Shown: positions 1 to 12,412, counted from the stretch's first letter. The stretch: DNA of 64,000 bases from Limnoperna fortunei (GCA_944474755.1 OX104119.1:84758896-84822895); one strand, 5' to 3'. Translations and numbers: made by a program. The notes: generated by a model from the letters alone, not told the origin.

Positions 1-674
1 TGCAATATCAAACAGTACATAACCTTGATCCTTAATCAATGAAAAAAACACCAGATATAGGGACTATTTTTCTATCTTCTTTAGTACTTGTAGCCATACA
101 AGGTATTCACAAATAAAAATAGATCAACAAAAATATTTGTATATATGTGTAGATATAAACTTCATTCATGAGTTCTTGTATCATAATATTCCTAACAGTT
201 TTTTATGAACATGCAATGTTTATCTCATCAAATTTCCAAAGAAGATAGATAGAATAACATTACATTAAACCCAGAAATAAATCTTTGGTTCAGCACACAT
301 CCACTTCGATAAAGTTGTGCTGATCAAAATTGCTTCATTGGACACCCATCTACAGAACTTATCATGATGTCAATAATTACTATACATCTTTATTCTTTCA
401 TGTGGAGCTCATATACTTATCAAAGAAAATTATTAAAGTGCAATACTCTTTGAAAGAACTGAAGTTTGACACTAATTAAAAGTGTTTGTTCATCAAAAAA
501 ATTATGATTTCTCATTATGGGCCGTTGTACATTAATTTTCTTTGTTGTTCACTTCCGGTAATTAGTCACAGCTGGTAAAGAAACAAATGGTGCGTAATAC
601 ATTTGAAAGACGTAAATCTTTTGAAAATATGTTAAATACGCATATTGTTTGCTGTTTTTTATTGGAATTACACA
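1..674. other. AT-rich non-coding, nothing recognised
   Basis: No open frame with codon-like content, no repeat shared with the rest of the window. Confidence 0.6.
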
Positions 675-678
675 TTAA

Positions 679-947
679 GGTATCCGACCCATAATTGACC
701 ACGTGATCATATTTGGTGTCCCGGATGTCCATTGTTTGTCAATGGAGCAGACCTCGGTAATGTTCGGCAAACATCGGAACTACTATTTGAGCAACTAATT
801 TTTTTTCTCAAAACTGTTAACATTGACTCAAAGTAAAACAATATATTTACTTTGTATCATTAATTAGTAATATATCGAGTAAATAAATTTGCATTTCTTG
901 GTCTAAAAATAAAATTAAACGGTGACTTCAATTATGGGTCGGATACC
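679..947. mobile_element. MITE with TIR GGTATCCGACCCATAATTGA, TTAA flanks (copy 1)
   Basis: The ends are inverted repeats of about 20 bp (GGTATCCGACCCATAATTGA against TCAATTATGGGTCGGATACC). TTAA flanks both sides (675-678 and 948-951), as in piggyBac-type insertions. A second copy of about 270 bp lies at 22668-22936 in reverse orientation. Confidence 0.85.
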
Positions 948-951
948 TTAA

Positions 952-3621
952 CTGATAAATTGACAGTCTGGGGGAAGTATTTGGACCAGATTTACAAGTA
1001 TCTTATGTGAACCATTGGGTGACTTGAGGGAAATGACAGGGAGACTTCGACATCGCTTTTGTGGGGCCTTAGGGCCACTTCAGGTAATAGTAGGGAGACT
1101 TTTTCGCCCACTTCGCCCAGTGTGGTGAGCCCTGTACTAGCGTAAATTCCATTCCGAAAGTTGCAAACTGGTCAAAATGTTGACTGGATTCATTGCTGGT
1201 GACCTGACTGTGTATTTGAACCAGGAGTCCGCTTACGGTATTGAGAATATTTAGTCAGGAGCCCGGGCTACCTAGTGTCCACTTCCAAATCTAATAAACT
1301 GTGGCAACAGCCGCATGTAGCCGCAGTTTTTCCTGTTGAAAACTTTGAAATGAACAATTGTCGTTGATAAATTTCGCTCTTCATGTTAATGACAGGTGTC
1401 AATATCTGAGTGAGGATGTTATTAAAACCACCTGCTGTGTAAACATGATTGTTAATTAATTAACCAATGTTTATTCCCCCCCTTTACCTGATGTTAATCT
1501 GAGGTGGAACCCATTGTTCTCCATGGGCCCTTTCAGCACCGCGGTACCGCGTCGCTTTATTGTTGCTGCTGTGCTATCTGATCTACCACGGTGGTTAAAT
1601 GTCTTGCCGCGGTGCTATCCACTTGTCACTATTTCCTGTTGTATAATTTATTCAACTGATTAAAGCTTCTGTTAATTAACACCTCGGCTCATGTTAACCT
1701 GGACAGGTGTAAACATCTGCGCTCGTTAGATCAGATTGACAGTTACCGTTAGATTCATTCACAAAATAACCATACTGATTTTTTATCTGTAAACGTTTAA
1801 TACAAAAGTTTTAATAAAATTACACAAATGAAGCTTAATTTTGACTGATTTCATTCATTTCTTGTGGATACTAAAATTGGAGTTAACACTTAATTTCCTT
1901 AAGTTACCCCACAAAAAATTTGCATATGGTTGTCACTGCAATTTGTGACGTTCAGTTTCAGTAGAAATTTTACAATACCTTCTTGTAAATTTTAATTCTG
2001 TTATTTGAGCAGAAATTAGCAGAATTATTAAACTATCTGTAATTAAATTGTGGTTGATATGCATTAAAATGTACGCTGATTTTTGACTGTAAGCATAATG
2101 CACATTCACCAGTCCAGAGTTGCTTCCCCTGCATTAGTGCTTATTATGCAGTATACATGTATTTTGTGTTCTTGGTGTAGTATTTCTACCAAAAACTGCT
2201 ATACAAACATTTTTAATATATTTTTAACAAAATAAAACAATTTATAAATCTCTACACCCTTAAATTTAAATTTTGCAGAAAATAATGGAAATTAATACTC
2301 TATTAAATGAGAAACCAAATTTAGTCACAACCATTTTTTTTGTAAAAGATTTATTACAGAACTTTTTCAATGTGTTGGACTGCGTCTAAAATTGACTTAT
2401 ATTTTTTGCTTGTTGAATTATACTCTAATCTACCACCAAGTGTTGAATAACACACTTAACTAAATAAAAAAATGTAAGTGAAAAAATAAGTTGTAAAAGA
2501 AGGAAATGAGACAGGTGTCAAGATAATGCACAATGTTTGTACATGGCACATTGCTGGTGTAGCTTTAGTGTTATTTATAAGTGCCAATGTTAATAGTAGC
2601 TTTGTATTTATATCTGTTATCATCTGTTATGTATGCCAATAATTAAACACAAACAAATTAAGAAAAATATTAATACTATCTCATGTATTGCATGTATTAA
2701 ATTCAACAAAGTCACCCCTCTCCCCCTTGTTAGAGATTACACACACAAATGCATGTGATGCACTAAAATGTACAATGTGATGTGCAAGACTGGACCCTTT
2801 TTAAAACACGACACTACAGTGCTTTCCAAAATTTCTGCTGAGAACCCTGACTGTTTTACCTTGATTAAACAAGCTTACCAGTGACATCAGTGTTCTAATA
2901 TTAAAACTCGCCTGTTTATGGCTAAAGTAACATCTACTAATGAGGCTACTTATAATTGGCATGGACATACAATACAAAAACAATGTAAAATCTTTATTTC
3001 AATATTGTAGTCTTTGAGTGATAATCATGAGATTTTTTCAACCAGAAGTATAAATGTAGTTAAATCCTGTTAAACTGTTTCGACTTGATTTACTAAACAT
3101 GGACTATTTTCTTCAAAAAAAATTAGTAACCAAGGATATGTATTGTACTAGTAATTAATGTTGCTCTGTCTAATTTAGACCTTACAGTTGGCCTTTTGTA
3201 CTATATGTGTGTTGTATAATTAGCCTTAGGGCAGATAAAAAATAAATTAATAAATATCAGGATTTGTTTTTTTTTGTCATTGAATCAGGTTACTATGGTA
3301 ATGAGGTTCCAGGATTAGAAAGAAAGTACATGTATGTGAAACACTTGGATGTCATATAGCCTAAAGAAAATATAAGATGTTTTACCAGATCCTAGTTCAG
3401 GTATAATAATTATATACTTATATAGACTGGAGAAAAAAAAAGATGTTTTATTATATAGTAATATTTTTTCCCCATTGTATTTCATATAGCAATGAAGTGC
3501 ACTAGTGCAGTATATTTCCATATGTTACACTGAATCTCGGTCTTTTATGTAATATCCGGGAAAAGTACAGATGTGTTCCGAACATCGACTTTTATATTTT
3601 ACTGTTGTTTGGTAAACAAAC
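952..3621. other. Non-coding, nothing recognised except a GC-rich patch
   Basis: AT-rich sequence with a short GC-rich stretch at about 1500-1620 (CACCGCGGTACCGCG, CCACGGTGG). The longest frames are 60 to 68 codons and look random. Confidence 0.5.
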
Positions 3622-3711
3622 ATGGCCGAAAATGACATACATGATCTGCTCTCGAGGGGAAAATTAGCAGAACCGCTTGAAGTGAACAAATGGAAGTGTA
3701 TTCAGTTGTAG
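3622..3711 (+). CDS. Small ORF, possible first exon or relic of a mobile-element protein
   Basis: An ATG in a good context (AAACATGG) opens a 29-codon frame reading MAENDIHDLLSRGKLAEPLE and then VNKWKCIQL before TAG. The acidic start followed by a VNKWK...L stretch looks like the N-terminus of a real protein rather than noise, and resembles SAP-like N-termini of some invertebrate transposon-encoded proteins. No continuation was found downstream and no donor site is convincing. It is unrecognised and may be a relic. Confidence 0.25.
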   Translation: MAENDIHDLLSRGKLAEPLEVNKWKCIQL

Positions 3712-4244
3712 ATAAAAGTAAATTTCATAGACCAACAAAGGAAAAAAGCAAGTGTAAACTGTACTAAATGGGATTTAAATATCGTGTACACATGTGGCTC
3801 GTCAGTTTCAAAGCAGGAATTTATGCTAGTACACTTGAATTTTGGCGATGAAAGTGTGTAACGGACGTAAATTTCGCTGAAATGCATTTTATTTTATTAT
3901 TTAGGAGTCATTTGGTTAGAGCATTAAATGCAAGATATTTTAAAAGCAATTTAGCCTTGGGATCATTGTTTACATTGCCGAATGAAGGGTAATCGACGAA
4001 TTTCGAGTATGGACGAAATTCCAGTGTGTGGCCATATATTCACAACAATAAGGAGCAACAAATAAATACACAAAATTGACAAAAAAATCTGTTTTTGTTA
4101 TATGTAAATCTACATCAAAATATATATCTGTAATATTGACCAAGTGAAAATATGATAATCTTGGAACTAGTAAAATATTACAAAATAGCAAAGATAATGA
4201 ATAATCACTTAAAAGCACAAAAAATTATTACTATATAATAAAAT

Positions 4245-4367
4245 GGTTATTGCATGAATATTGGAAAATATTGTCCCTCGCAAGATGCTATATTGCACTC
4301 GCAAGCTCGTGCAATATAACACTTGCTTGGGACAATATTTACCAATATTCATGCAATAAGTATAACC
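4245..4367. repeat. Fold-back palindrome, 120 bp
   Basis: Left arm GGTTATTGCATGAATATTGG ... ATTGCAC, loop TCGCAAGCTC, right arm GTGCAAT ... CCAATATTCATGCAATAAG. Confidence 0.85.
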
Positions 4368-5507
4368 CTATATTACTAGATCCTAGTTCAGGTATTATAA
4401 TAAAATACTTCCTACAATATTAAAATTCTTATGACTGGAAAAAATGTTAAAAGTGTTATAAAGTAGTTGACATGCAATACACATCCGGAAAGCACAAGTC
4501 AATGTTTGGAAGCATTCCCTGTGTGATGTGTCCTTCTGTGTTTGCTAGAGTTGGCAGCAGCATACCATAAAACGACATGTTTCTCATCTCTAACTATAAC
4601 GTCTGTCTATAATTTAAGGTAGCACAGTAGTAAATGCTTTGGCTTTAGTCGAAAACACTAACATTTCTGTGATTTGCATACCTTTCTAACATTGATCAGC
4701 ATTTACCTGGACTAGCAAATGAATAAACTTTCATTTACCATTTAAAATATATATGCCATATATATCCGTGACCAATTCCTTTTTAGCTCACCTGGACCGA
4801 ATGCTATCACTTAGCGTCCGTCGTCCGTCGTAAACTTTTTCAAAAATCTTCTCCTCTGAAACCACTGGGCCAATTTTTTTCAAACTTGGCCACAATCATC
4901 CTTAGGGTTCCTAGTTTCAAGTTTGTACCCAGAATGTTGATCAACAGACAAATATGGCCGTTGTTACTAAAAATAGAACATTGGGGTCAACACAGGCTTT
5001 TGATCTTTATCTAAAAACTATAATAGCTAAAGAGAAAACCGTTACTTCAAATTGATCAGCACATTAAGGTCTACAATAGTTGCTATTTGTGCGAAGTTGT
5101 GTATTGGCATCTTGTAGGAGTTATTGCCCTTTTTTGACGATTTTTGACAAAGTTTTTGGTGTTTACAATATAACCTGAAAACTATACGAGGTAGAGTGAA
5201 ACTGTAAATGGTAAAAATGATCAGCAATAAAAGCCCTACAATTCACTTGATTGGTCTGATATTGTCAGATGACTCCTTATATGAGTTATTGCCCTTAAAT
5301 GGTAATTTTTTATGAAATTTTCGGTTTTTGTCCTGTACCTTTAAAACTATAACAGCTAGAGTAAAACTGTAAATAGCAAAAATGATCAACAATACAAGCC
5401 CTACAATTCACTGTATTAGTCTGAAATTGTCAGATGACTCCTTATAGGAGTTATTGCCCTTAAATGGCAATTTTTTTATAAAATTTTCCGTTTTTGTCCT
5501 TTAACTT

Positions 5508-6964
5508 CAGGGCTTTTCCTGGCCTTTTTGGGAATGTCCTTCTCCGCTGATTTTGGGAAAATTTATCGACATTTTCTGTGATTTTGGGAAACTTTGCAAT
5601 CATGCTTTAGTTTGAAGTTTCTAGGTTTGAACTTAGTTTCTGTGTGCTTTTTTTTATGCAGCATGCTTGTAAATTTAGATGTGGTAATTATAAACTGCAA
5701 AATGATCATGAATCTTTTTCAGTTTGTTTCATACTGTCACAGCTATGCAATTTTAATTCTGTATGACTATCCAAAGACTGACACTCCAACTGAATATTAT
5801 CTAAAGTTCAACAACAGAAATTTCAAAGACATATGACATTATACTTTTGCTAAGCCCAATTTAAACCAGCAACCAAAATCTTTTAGTTTAGAAATCTAGA
5901 TACAGAGTGTATATTAGGCTTTAAATATGGGGAAAACAGTATTCAAATTTAATAAATTTTCTCAGTTTACATGTTATGACTCAAATGTTGATTTACAAAG
6001 CAATATAACGATCTTTTTTTGAGTTAAAGTCTTTAAGTAGCTGTTCAAGTGTTTCATCTGTTAGACATGGTGGGCCTTCAATTGACATCATCAATAGTGA
6101 TTCTAGGTTCTGTTGAGTTAGTGTTGAACGAAGTGGTGTTTTAATTAAGTTCATGAAACTAAAACTAAATCACGTTTCAAAGTTGAGCGTATGCAAACAG
6201 TTATGCAATTGTATTGATTAAAGCGCAAAAATGATATCGATGATCATAATTCTCCCTCCATTTTAGAGAGCATAAGTGTGAAAATATGCGGTACGATGTC
6301 GGAAAAAACCAGAAAAACATCCGGAAATTTACGATTGGGAAATTTAAGTCAAAATTGGGAAAAAAGAGGCAGTTTTTGCCATTGGGAAAGGTGCCGATAT
6401 TCGGCACTAAATAAAAGGGAGGAAAAGCCCTGTACAGAGTGTATATTAGGCTTTAAATATGGGGAAAACAGTATTCAAATTTAATAAATTTTCTCAGTTT
6501 ACATGTTATGACTCAAATGTTGATTTACAAAGCAATATAACGATCTTTTTTTGAGTTAAAGTCTTTAAGTAGCTGTTCAAGTGTTTCATCTGTTAGACAT
6601 GGTGGGCCTTCAATTGACATCATCAATAGTGATTCTAGGTTCTGTTGAGTTAGTGTTGAACGAAGTGGTGTTTTAATTAAGTTCATGAAACTAAAACTAA
6701 ATCACGTTTCAAAGTTGAGCGTATGCAAACAGTTATGCAATTGTATTGATTAAAGCGCAAAAATGATATCGATGATCATAATTCTCCCTCCATTTTAGAG
6801 AGCATAAGTGTGAAAATATGCGGTACGATGTCGGAAAAAACCAGAAAAACATCCGGAAATTTACGATTGGGAAATTTAAGTCAAAATTGGGAAAAAAGAG
6901 GCAGTTTTTGCCATTGGGAAAGGTGCCGATATTCGGCACTAAATAAAAGGGAGGAAAAGCCCTG
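5508..6964. mobile_element. CAGGG-TIR DNA element (hAT-like?) with internal 532-bp duplication
   Basis: It begins CAGGGCTTTTCCTGG and ends GGAGGAAAAGCCCTG, imperfect terminal inverted repeats. The flanks are a 5-bp direct repeat AACTT (5503-5507 and 6965-6969). The right part is duplicated in tandem: 5901-6432 and 6433-6964 appear identical, including the right terminus. No transposase frame; the 95-codon and 68-codon frames on both strands come from the duplicated low-complexity sequence. Confidence 0.75.
5901..6964. repeat. Direct tandem duplication, 2 x 532 bp
   Basis: Both copies begin TACAGAGTGTATATTAGGCT and end GGGAGGAAAAGCCCTG. By eye the two copies are identical over 532 bp, implying a recent event or an assembly duplication. 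Confidence 0.9.
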
Positions 6965-7266
6965 AACTTGAAAACTATAGCAGCTAGATTGAAACTGTAA
7001 ATTGCACAAATTATCAGCAATGAAGACCCTTCAATTCACTTGATTGCTCTGAAATTGTCAGACAACTTCTTAAATAAGTTATTGCCCATAAATGACAATT
7101 TTTTATGAAATTTTCCGTTTTTGTCCTGTAACTTAAAAACTGTAACAGCTAGAATTACTGTTAATAGCAAAAATGATCAGCAATACAAGCCCTACAAATT
7201 ACTCTGTAAGTCTGAAATTGTCAGATGACTCCTTATAGGAGTTATTGCCCTTAAATTGCTATTTTT

Positions 7267-8858
7267 AGCTCACCTGACCCAAAGGGTCATGTGAGCTATT
7301 GTTATCACTTTGCGTCCGTCGTCGTCGTCGGCGTCTGTAAACTTTTTACATTTTAATCTTCTTCTCTGAAACCACTTGGCCAATTGAAACCAAACTTGGC
7401 CATAATGTTCATTGGATGGACCTTTACAAAGTTTGTGTTTTTTATTTTGATTGGTAAACCAATATGGCCGCCACCTAAAGACTTAGTTTAACATAGGACC
7501 CTATGGGAAAAAAGTTAAAAAGGGCTTCTTCTCTGAAACCGTTTAACCAATCAAAACAAAACTTACTAGCAATATTGTTTAGATGGTCCTCTATAAAGTT
7601 TGTGTTTTAGATGGGAATTGGAAATTCAAAATGGCCACCACTGCAGGACTTAGTTTAACATAGAACCCTATAGGAAAAAGCTTTAAAAGGCTTCTCTGAA
7701 ACCGGTTAATCAATGGAAACAAAAACTTACTAGCAATATTGTTTGGATGGTCCTCTATAAAGTTTGTGTTTTTTATGGCAATTGGAAATTCAAAATGGCC
7801 GCCACTGCAGGACTTAGTTTAACATAGAACCCTATGGGAAAAAGTTTTAAAAGGCTTCTTCTCTGAAACCGGTTAATCAATGGAAACAAAAACTTACTAG
7901 CAATATTGTTTGGATGGTCCTCTATAAAGTTTGTGTTTTGTATGGCAATTGGAAATTCAAAATTGCTGCCACCGCAGGACTTAATTTAACATAGGACCCT
8001 ATGGGAAAAAGTTTGAAAGGCTTCTTTTCTGAAACCGACCAACCAATGGAAACAAAACTTACTAGCAATATTGTTTGGATGGCCCTCTATAAAGTTAATG
8101 TTTTTTATCCCAATCTGATATTCAAAATGGCCGCCACCGAAGGACTAAGTTTAACATTGGACCCTATGGGAAAAAGGTTAAAAAGGGCTTCTTCTCTGAA
8201 ACCGGTTAACCAATCAAAACAAAACTTACTAGCAATATTGTTTGGATGGTCCTTTATAAAGTTTATGATTTTTATGCCAACTGGAAATTCAAAATGGCTG
8301 CTACCGCAGGACTTAGTTTAACATAGGACCCTATGGGAAAAAGTTTTTAAAGGCTTCTTCTCTGAAACTGGTTAATCAATGGAAACAAAAACTTACTAGC
8401 AATATTGTTTGGATGGTCCTCTATAAAGTTTATGTTTTTTATGCAAATTGGAAATTCAAAATGGCCGCTACCGCAGGACTTAGTTTAACATACGACCCTA
8501 TGGGAAAAAGTTTTTAAAGGCTTCTTCTCTGAAACCGGTTAATCAATGGAAACAAAAACTTACTAGCAATATTGTTTGGGTGGTCCTTTATAAAGTTTAT
8601 GTTTTTTATGGCAATTGGAAATTCAAAATGGCCACCTCCCCCGCAGGACTTAGTTTAACATACGACCCTATGGGCAAATAAAAAAAATCTTCTCTATACA
8701 ACTGGTTAACCAATGAAACAAAGCTTTCTAGTAATATTGTTTGGATGGTCCTATTTAAAGTTTATTGAAAATTACAGGACTTACTTTAACATCAGGGAAA
8801 TGCCATCTTCATTGCCTATAAAATCAGGTGAGCGATACAGGCTCTTAAGAGCCTCTGG
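7267..8858 (+). mobile_element. Family A element, inner nested copy with about 165-bp internal tandem units
   Basis: The full 5' hairpin AGCTCACCTGACCCAAAGGG/TCATGTGAGCT is present, then TGCGTCCGTCGTCGTCGTCG. About nine diverged units follow, each with CTTCTTCTCTGAAACCGGTT, CTTACTAGCAATATTGTTTG, AAAATGGCCGCCACC and GACTTAGTTTAACATAGGAC. The 3' end is AGGTGAGCGATACAG, hairpin GGCTCTTAAGAGCC, TCTGG. It interrupts the outer copy within a T-run. The 106-codon frame at 8001-8321 is a by-product of the repeat units. Confidence 0.85.
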
Positions 8859-9967
8859 TTTATGAAATTTTCCATTTTTGTCCTGTAACTTAAAAACCAT
8901 AACAGCTAGAGTGAAATAATAAATTGCAAAAATGATCAGCAAAAAAAGCCCTACAATTCATTTAATTGGTCTGAAATTGTCAGATGACTCCTTATAGGGG
9001 TTATTGCCCTTAAATGACAATTTTGTTATGAAATTTTCCATTTTTGTCCTGTAACTTGAAAACTATAGTAGCTAGATTAAAACTGTAAATTGCACAAATG
9101 ATCAGCAATAGAAGCCCTACAAATGATTGCTTAGTCCAAAATTGCAAGATGACTCTTTATAGGAGTTATTGCCCTTTCATTATGAATTTGGACAAATGAA
9201 CAGTTTCTTAATTATAAATTAGTCTATAACGCACCTATTAGTAGAGTAAAACTGTAAATTTCTAAAGTACCTTAAAGGACAATGCCTAAAAACCATTTAA
9301 TTTTCAGAAATTGTCGATGGCACCTTATAGGAGTTATTGTATTTAACAAATTTTTTTAAGAAATGTTTAGTTTTTGCACAGTAACTTAAAAGCTATAACA
9401 ACTAGACTGAAACTGTTAATTTCAAAAATTTGAATATAGTTTAAGTCATTTGGATTCCAGGTGAGCGATTACAGGCTCCTGGGAGCCTCTAGTTTCGCTA
9501 GTTAGAACATTTTGAGAACCTCCCACTTTTACATGCAATTTCTAATGCAGTGAATGTAAAAATACTACATTGTTTAACAAATTACCAAAATGTTATCTTG
9601 CAAGATCTGAGAAAAATTTTACCATTTTTTAAAACTTAATTGATGCAGGAGCTTACAGCTAAAAAATTGTACACATCTAACCACTATTGACCTAATCAGA
9701 ACACAACGAAGTATTCAGTACTGTACTTAATGTAGGGTACACAATCTGGTAACTTGTTACTGGTACAAATTTACTACTGTTATGCCTTAAATTAGGTTAA
9801 CACTTATCAATTAACAAACTCTTTGTTATAATATTGGGTAAAACAAATGCAATGCATTCTATGGATCAGGGTAAACATTAGAGGATAAACAGCCTTCATA
9901 TTTACCATCTGTCAAAATATATGAACCGATTACAGGAATAATATGACCATCTTTACGCTTGATACAA

Positions 9968-10232
9968 GGGGCTTCTGTGGACGAATGGTTAAGGCAGTTC
10001 ATCTACTATTGATCACGTGGTCTGTCAACATGGAGATTGCTAGTTCGAGTCTGACTGCGGGTAGGGTGCACTGGACTCCAATCTTAATTGACAAGGATTG
10101 CCAGTTTTCCTACCGAAAGGTCCGGGGGGTGTTTCTCCGGTACTCCTGCTTCTTCCCCCATTAAAACTGGATGCCATATGATATAGCTGAAAAATCGCCA
10201 AAAATGACATTAAACACCATACAAACAAACAA
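9968..10232 (+). mobile_element. SINE family 1 (tRNA-derived), near full length
   Basis: The tRNA-like head has an A box (TGGACGAATGGTTAAGG) and B box (GTTCGAGTCTG). The body has CTTAATTGACAAGGATTGCC, AGTTTTCCTACC and GTACTCCTGCTTCTTCCCCC. The tail is ATAGCTGAAAAATCG...ATTAAACACC with (CAAA)n. This is the reference layout for the other family 1 entries. Confidence 0.88.
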
Positions 10233-10544
10233 TTGATGCAAATGATAAACAACAGTTCCCTCCCCATTTTCACTTGAAGTATGCCATCATACGCTATTGG
10301 CCTTTTAAATTTATTTACATCAAATAAAGACTTCTCAGGAAAACTTTCAATAAAACATTTTCGGGGGAAAACAACTCTGATATCTCGCAGAGATTACTGT
10401 AGGAAACATTTCACACAAAGATATTTCAGCGGGAAATGTTTACATAAATATCAATCTGTTATTCAATAAAAAGTTATGTATTGTGAACAATAAAATATGC
10501 AATAAATATACAAGTAAATCGACATATTAACCGATCCCAACTTC

Positions 10545-10581
<37 letters not shown>

Positions 10582-11602
10582 CTGATAATTGCTGTTATAT
10601 CCCCACTTTTGCATGTGTAATGCAACATACTAGTAACATCACAATAGATTTTAAGACGTCACTAGATTAACGGCAGAATTTTGAAGTTATGATTAAAATA
10701 AAAGTCAATAAATGTTTTGGTAAAGTGTATTTTGTTCACCTTATGTTGCAAACTTGTAAGGAATTTTAGCTCGTGAAAATAGTGGCTTGGAAATCATAGC
10801 CTATAGAACCCGCTTAAAAACACAGGATTTGTCATATAAGAATTGTAATAAATCATTCCAGGTACAATGTATTCATTTACACATGGAACATGTGGAATGG
10901 GCCTTTATTTTCATACTTTCTACCTCACTATAAGCTTGGTAAAAAATCGAAAATCAGTGTTCAATCTAGAGCGTGCCATTGCGCCATTCTCGCATTTTTT
11001 GTTGAATTGACTGGCTTAAAAAACCTGCTGGGTCATTACTGGTGCAACATAATTTTTCATTGCTTTGAGAAATTCCCCCATATTCAACAGCTTTGAGAAA
11101 GTTCCTTTAAAATATACCAGAAATTTAACTATTCTCGGTCCTAAGCATGCTTTTTATCATGTACAATTACAATTTAGCAAGCGTCTAATCACGTAGACAA
11201 TATATTATTGATTTTTTATAACGTGTTGTTCATGCTTCAAGATGAAGCGTATTTCTTCATACTTTGACTCCCATTGGAGATAAACGTGCAAAAACTGATG
11301 AATATCAAAATGTCCAGTTGTCATGTCTCTATATTGGTTTTACTGACCCCTAGCTATAAATTCTGGCCCCTATGGTAAGTTATTAGGGCCATCATGACCT
11401 TCTTAGGCCAAATTCTAGATTGAACACTGGAAAATAAAGGCCCAGCCAATGAGTACAACACCATACCCCTCATGTGTATATTTGAAGTAACACAGTGTAC
11501 TAATGTGTTGGTTTCAATTAATATTGATCTATTTCTTGCAAATAATTCAATAGACCATCAAATAACCTGTCATAGTTCCTAATATATTGTTCTTTGTTGT
11601 AG
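10233..11602. other. Region upstream of first exon found; leader exon not located
   Basis: AT-rich with one (AT)n run. The exon with the start codon and signal-peptide core should lie here or farther upstream. Short ATG frames at 11142 and 11472 end at weak GT sites in the right phase but lack a convincing hydrophobic core, so none is called. Confidence 0.4.
10547..10579. repeat. (AT)n microsatellite
   Basis: About 16 AT dinucleotides in a row, upstream of the first exon found. Confidence 0.95.
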
Positions 11603-11771
11603 ATTATTGGTTTATGCAGTGCATATGACTTGAAGTGTCCAGAACCAGCAGAGTGGTTTATGCGATCTAGACTGCTATGTCCAAATCCGGCAAAATATTC
11701 CTGTCTCCATAATGACTTTGCCCCTGGTGGATTTAGTGAAAGTTGCTCAATAATAGACTTTGAACCAGCAG
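11603..11771 (+). CDS. Exon 1 (of those found): end of signal peptide and first cysteine-rich segment
   Basis: The acceptor is TTGTTCTTTGTTGTAG before 11603 and the donor is CAG|GTAAAA after 11771 (56 codons plus one base, ending in phase 1). The translation opens IIGLCSAYDLKCPEP. The IIGLCSA stretch looks like the end of a hydrophobic signal peptide, with cleavage after CSA, which would put the rest outside the cell. Five cysteines follow in a pattern CPEP...CPNPAKYSC...ESC, probably a small disulfide-bonded module together with exon 2. No in-frame ATG precedes the first cysteines, so an upstream exon is required; the entry phase is 0. I could not identify that exon in the 1.5 kb upstream. 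The family of this module is not recognised with certainty; similar Cys-rich modules occur in uncharacterised mollusc receptors. Confidence 0.72.
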
Positions 11772-11996
11772 GTAAAACTAAGGCAGTGGGATACATGCTT
11801 AGTGTCAGCACAAGATGTATTTATTTTGTTAATTTAAGCTAATTTTGTATTATCATGCCATGTGATACATAGAAAAGGTTTAACTTTTGTGTCTAGTACT
11901 TGTCAATCAAAGGTTTTTGCTTGCGTCACTATAACCATATACCTCTAAAAGAAAATATCTTGAACATTATATGTTATGTAATTGTCCCTTTTGTAG

Positions 11997-12311
11997 GTCG
12001 GATACCTATCCTTCGAGGTGGACAAGATGCTACGGATTGCACACAAAACCGTTACCAGCCAGATGGATACAAATATTGGACAAACATCAGTACTGATTGT
12101 ATTTACTTCAAGTCCATGTGTAATGAGGAAGGTCAGGTGGTCCATAGGGAAGATCCTACTTATACCAGGGATACTACCTGTAGATGTGACTACACCAGAG
12201 GATACGATTTTGTCACCCGGCCCAGTCATCTGTGTTACTGTATACCATCACAAGAAGACTGTTCATGTTATATAAAGAGATGTTCAAGTACTCTACATGT
12301 AGTGTCACCAG
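11997..12311 (+). CDS. Exon 2: main cysteine-rich extracellular domain
   Basis: The acceptor is CCCTTTTGTAG before 11997 and the donor is CCAG|GTAAAA after 12311. The exon is symmetric (phase 1-1, 315 nt, about 105 residues). It encodes at least nine cysteines. They include one in DATDC, one before an FKSMC segment, a CRC pair in TTCRCDYTRGYDF, a CYC pair, and a dense DCSCYIKRC run. One N-glycosylation sequon (NIS) is visible. The domain has no transmembrane or enzymatic motif and is best described as an extracellular cysteine-rich domain, loosely like TNFR or EGF modules in cysteine density but not matching their spacing. The phase 1-1 design is typical of shuffled extracellular modules. Confidence 0.8.
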
Positions 12312-12412
12312 GTAAAATTCTCACCAGTTACTATATATAGTGTTGATGTTATACTTTGACGTCAGTGTTCTGACTACTTTGATGAATTTATGATTGCAAA
12401 TAGTTCTCCTGA

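Larger units (their letters stand above)
4785..9492 (+). mobile_element. Family A hairpin-ended non-autonomous element, composite (outer copy)
   Basis: It starts AGCTCACCTGGACCGA, with the rest of the 5' hairpin lost. It continues with GCGTCCGTCGTCCGTCG and TCTCCTCTGAAACCACTGGG, then about 165-bp internal units (GACTCCTTATAGGAGTTATT and ATGAAATTTTCCGTTTTTGT). It ends CAGGTGAGCGATTACAGG, then the hairpin GGCTCCTGGGAGCC, then TCTAG. Two other elements are nested inside it: a CAGGG-TIR element at 5508-6964 and a second family A copy at 7267-8858. No coding capacity was seen. Confidence 0.85.

Noticed and set aside
6201..7020. Minus-strand frames of 68 and 95 codons with identical N-terminal parts
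   Set aside because: Produced by the 532-bp duplication of non-coding transposon sequence; no domain recognised.
8001..8321. 106-codon plus-strand frame as a gene
   Set aside because: It lies wholly within family A tandem units and repeats itself (METKLTSN, SLTLDPMGK); a repeat artefact.
9968..10040. Functional tRNA genes at SINE heads
   Set aside because: A and B boxes are present, but the sequences lead into a common SINE body and tail, and the cloverleaf is not kept; they are retrotransposon heads.
10890..11096. Possible signal-peptide exon starting at MWNGPLFSYF
   Set aside because: The only donor (CTTG|GTAAAA) leaves in phase 1 while exon 1 enters in phase 0, and the hydrophobic core is weak.
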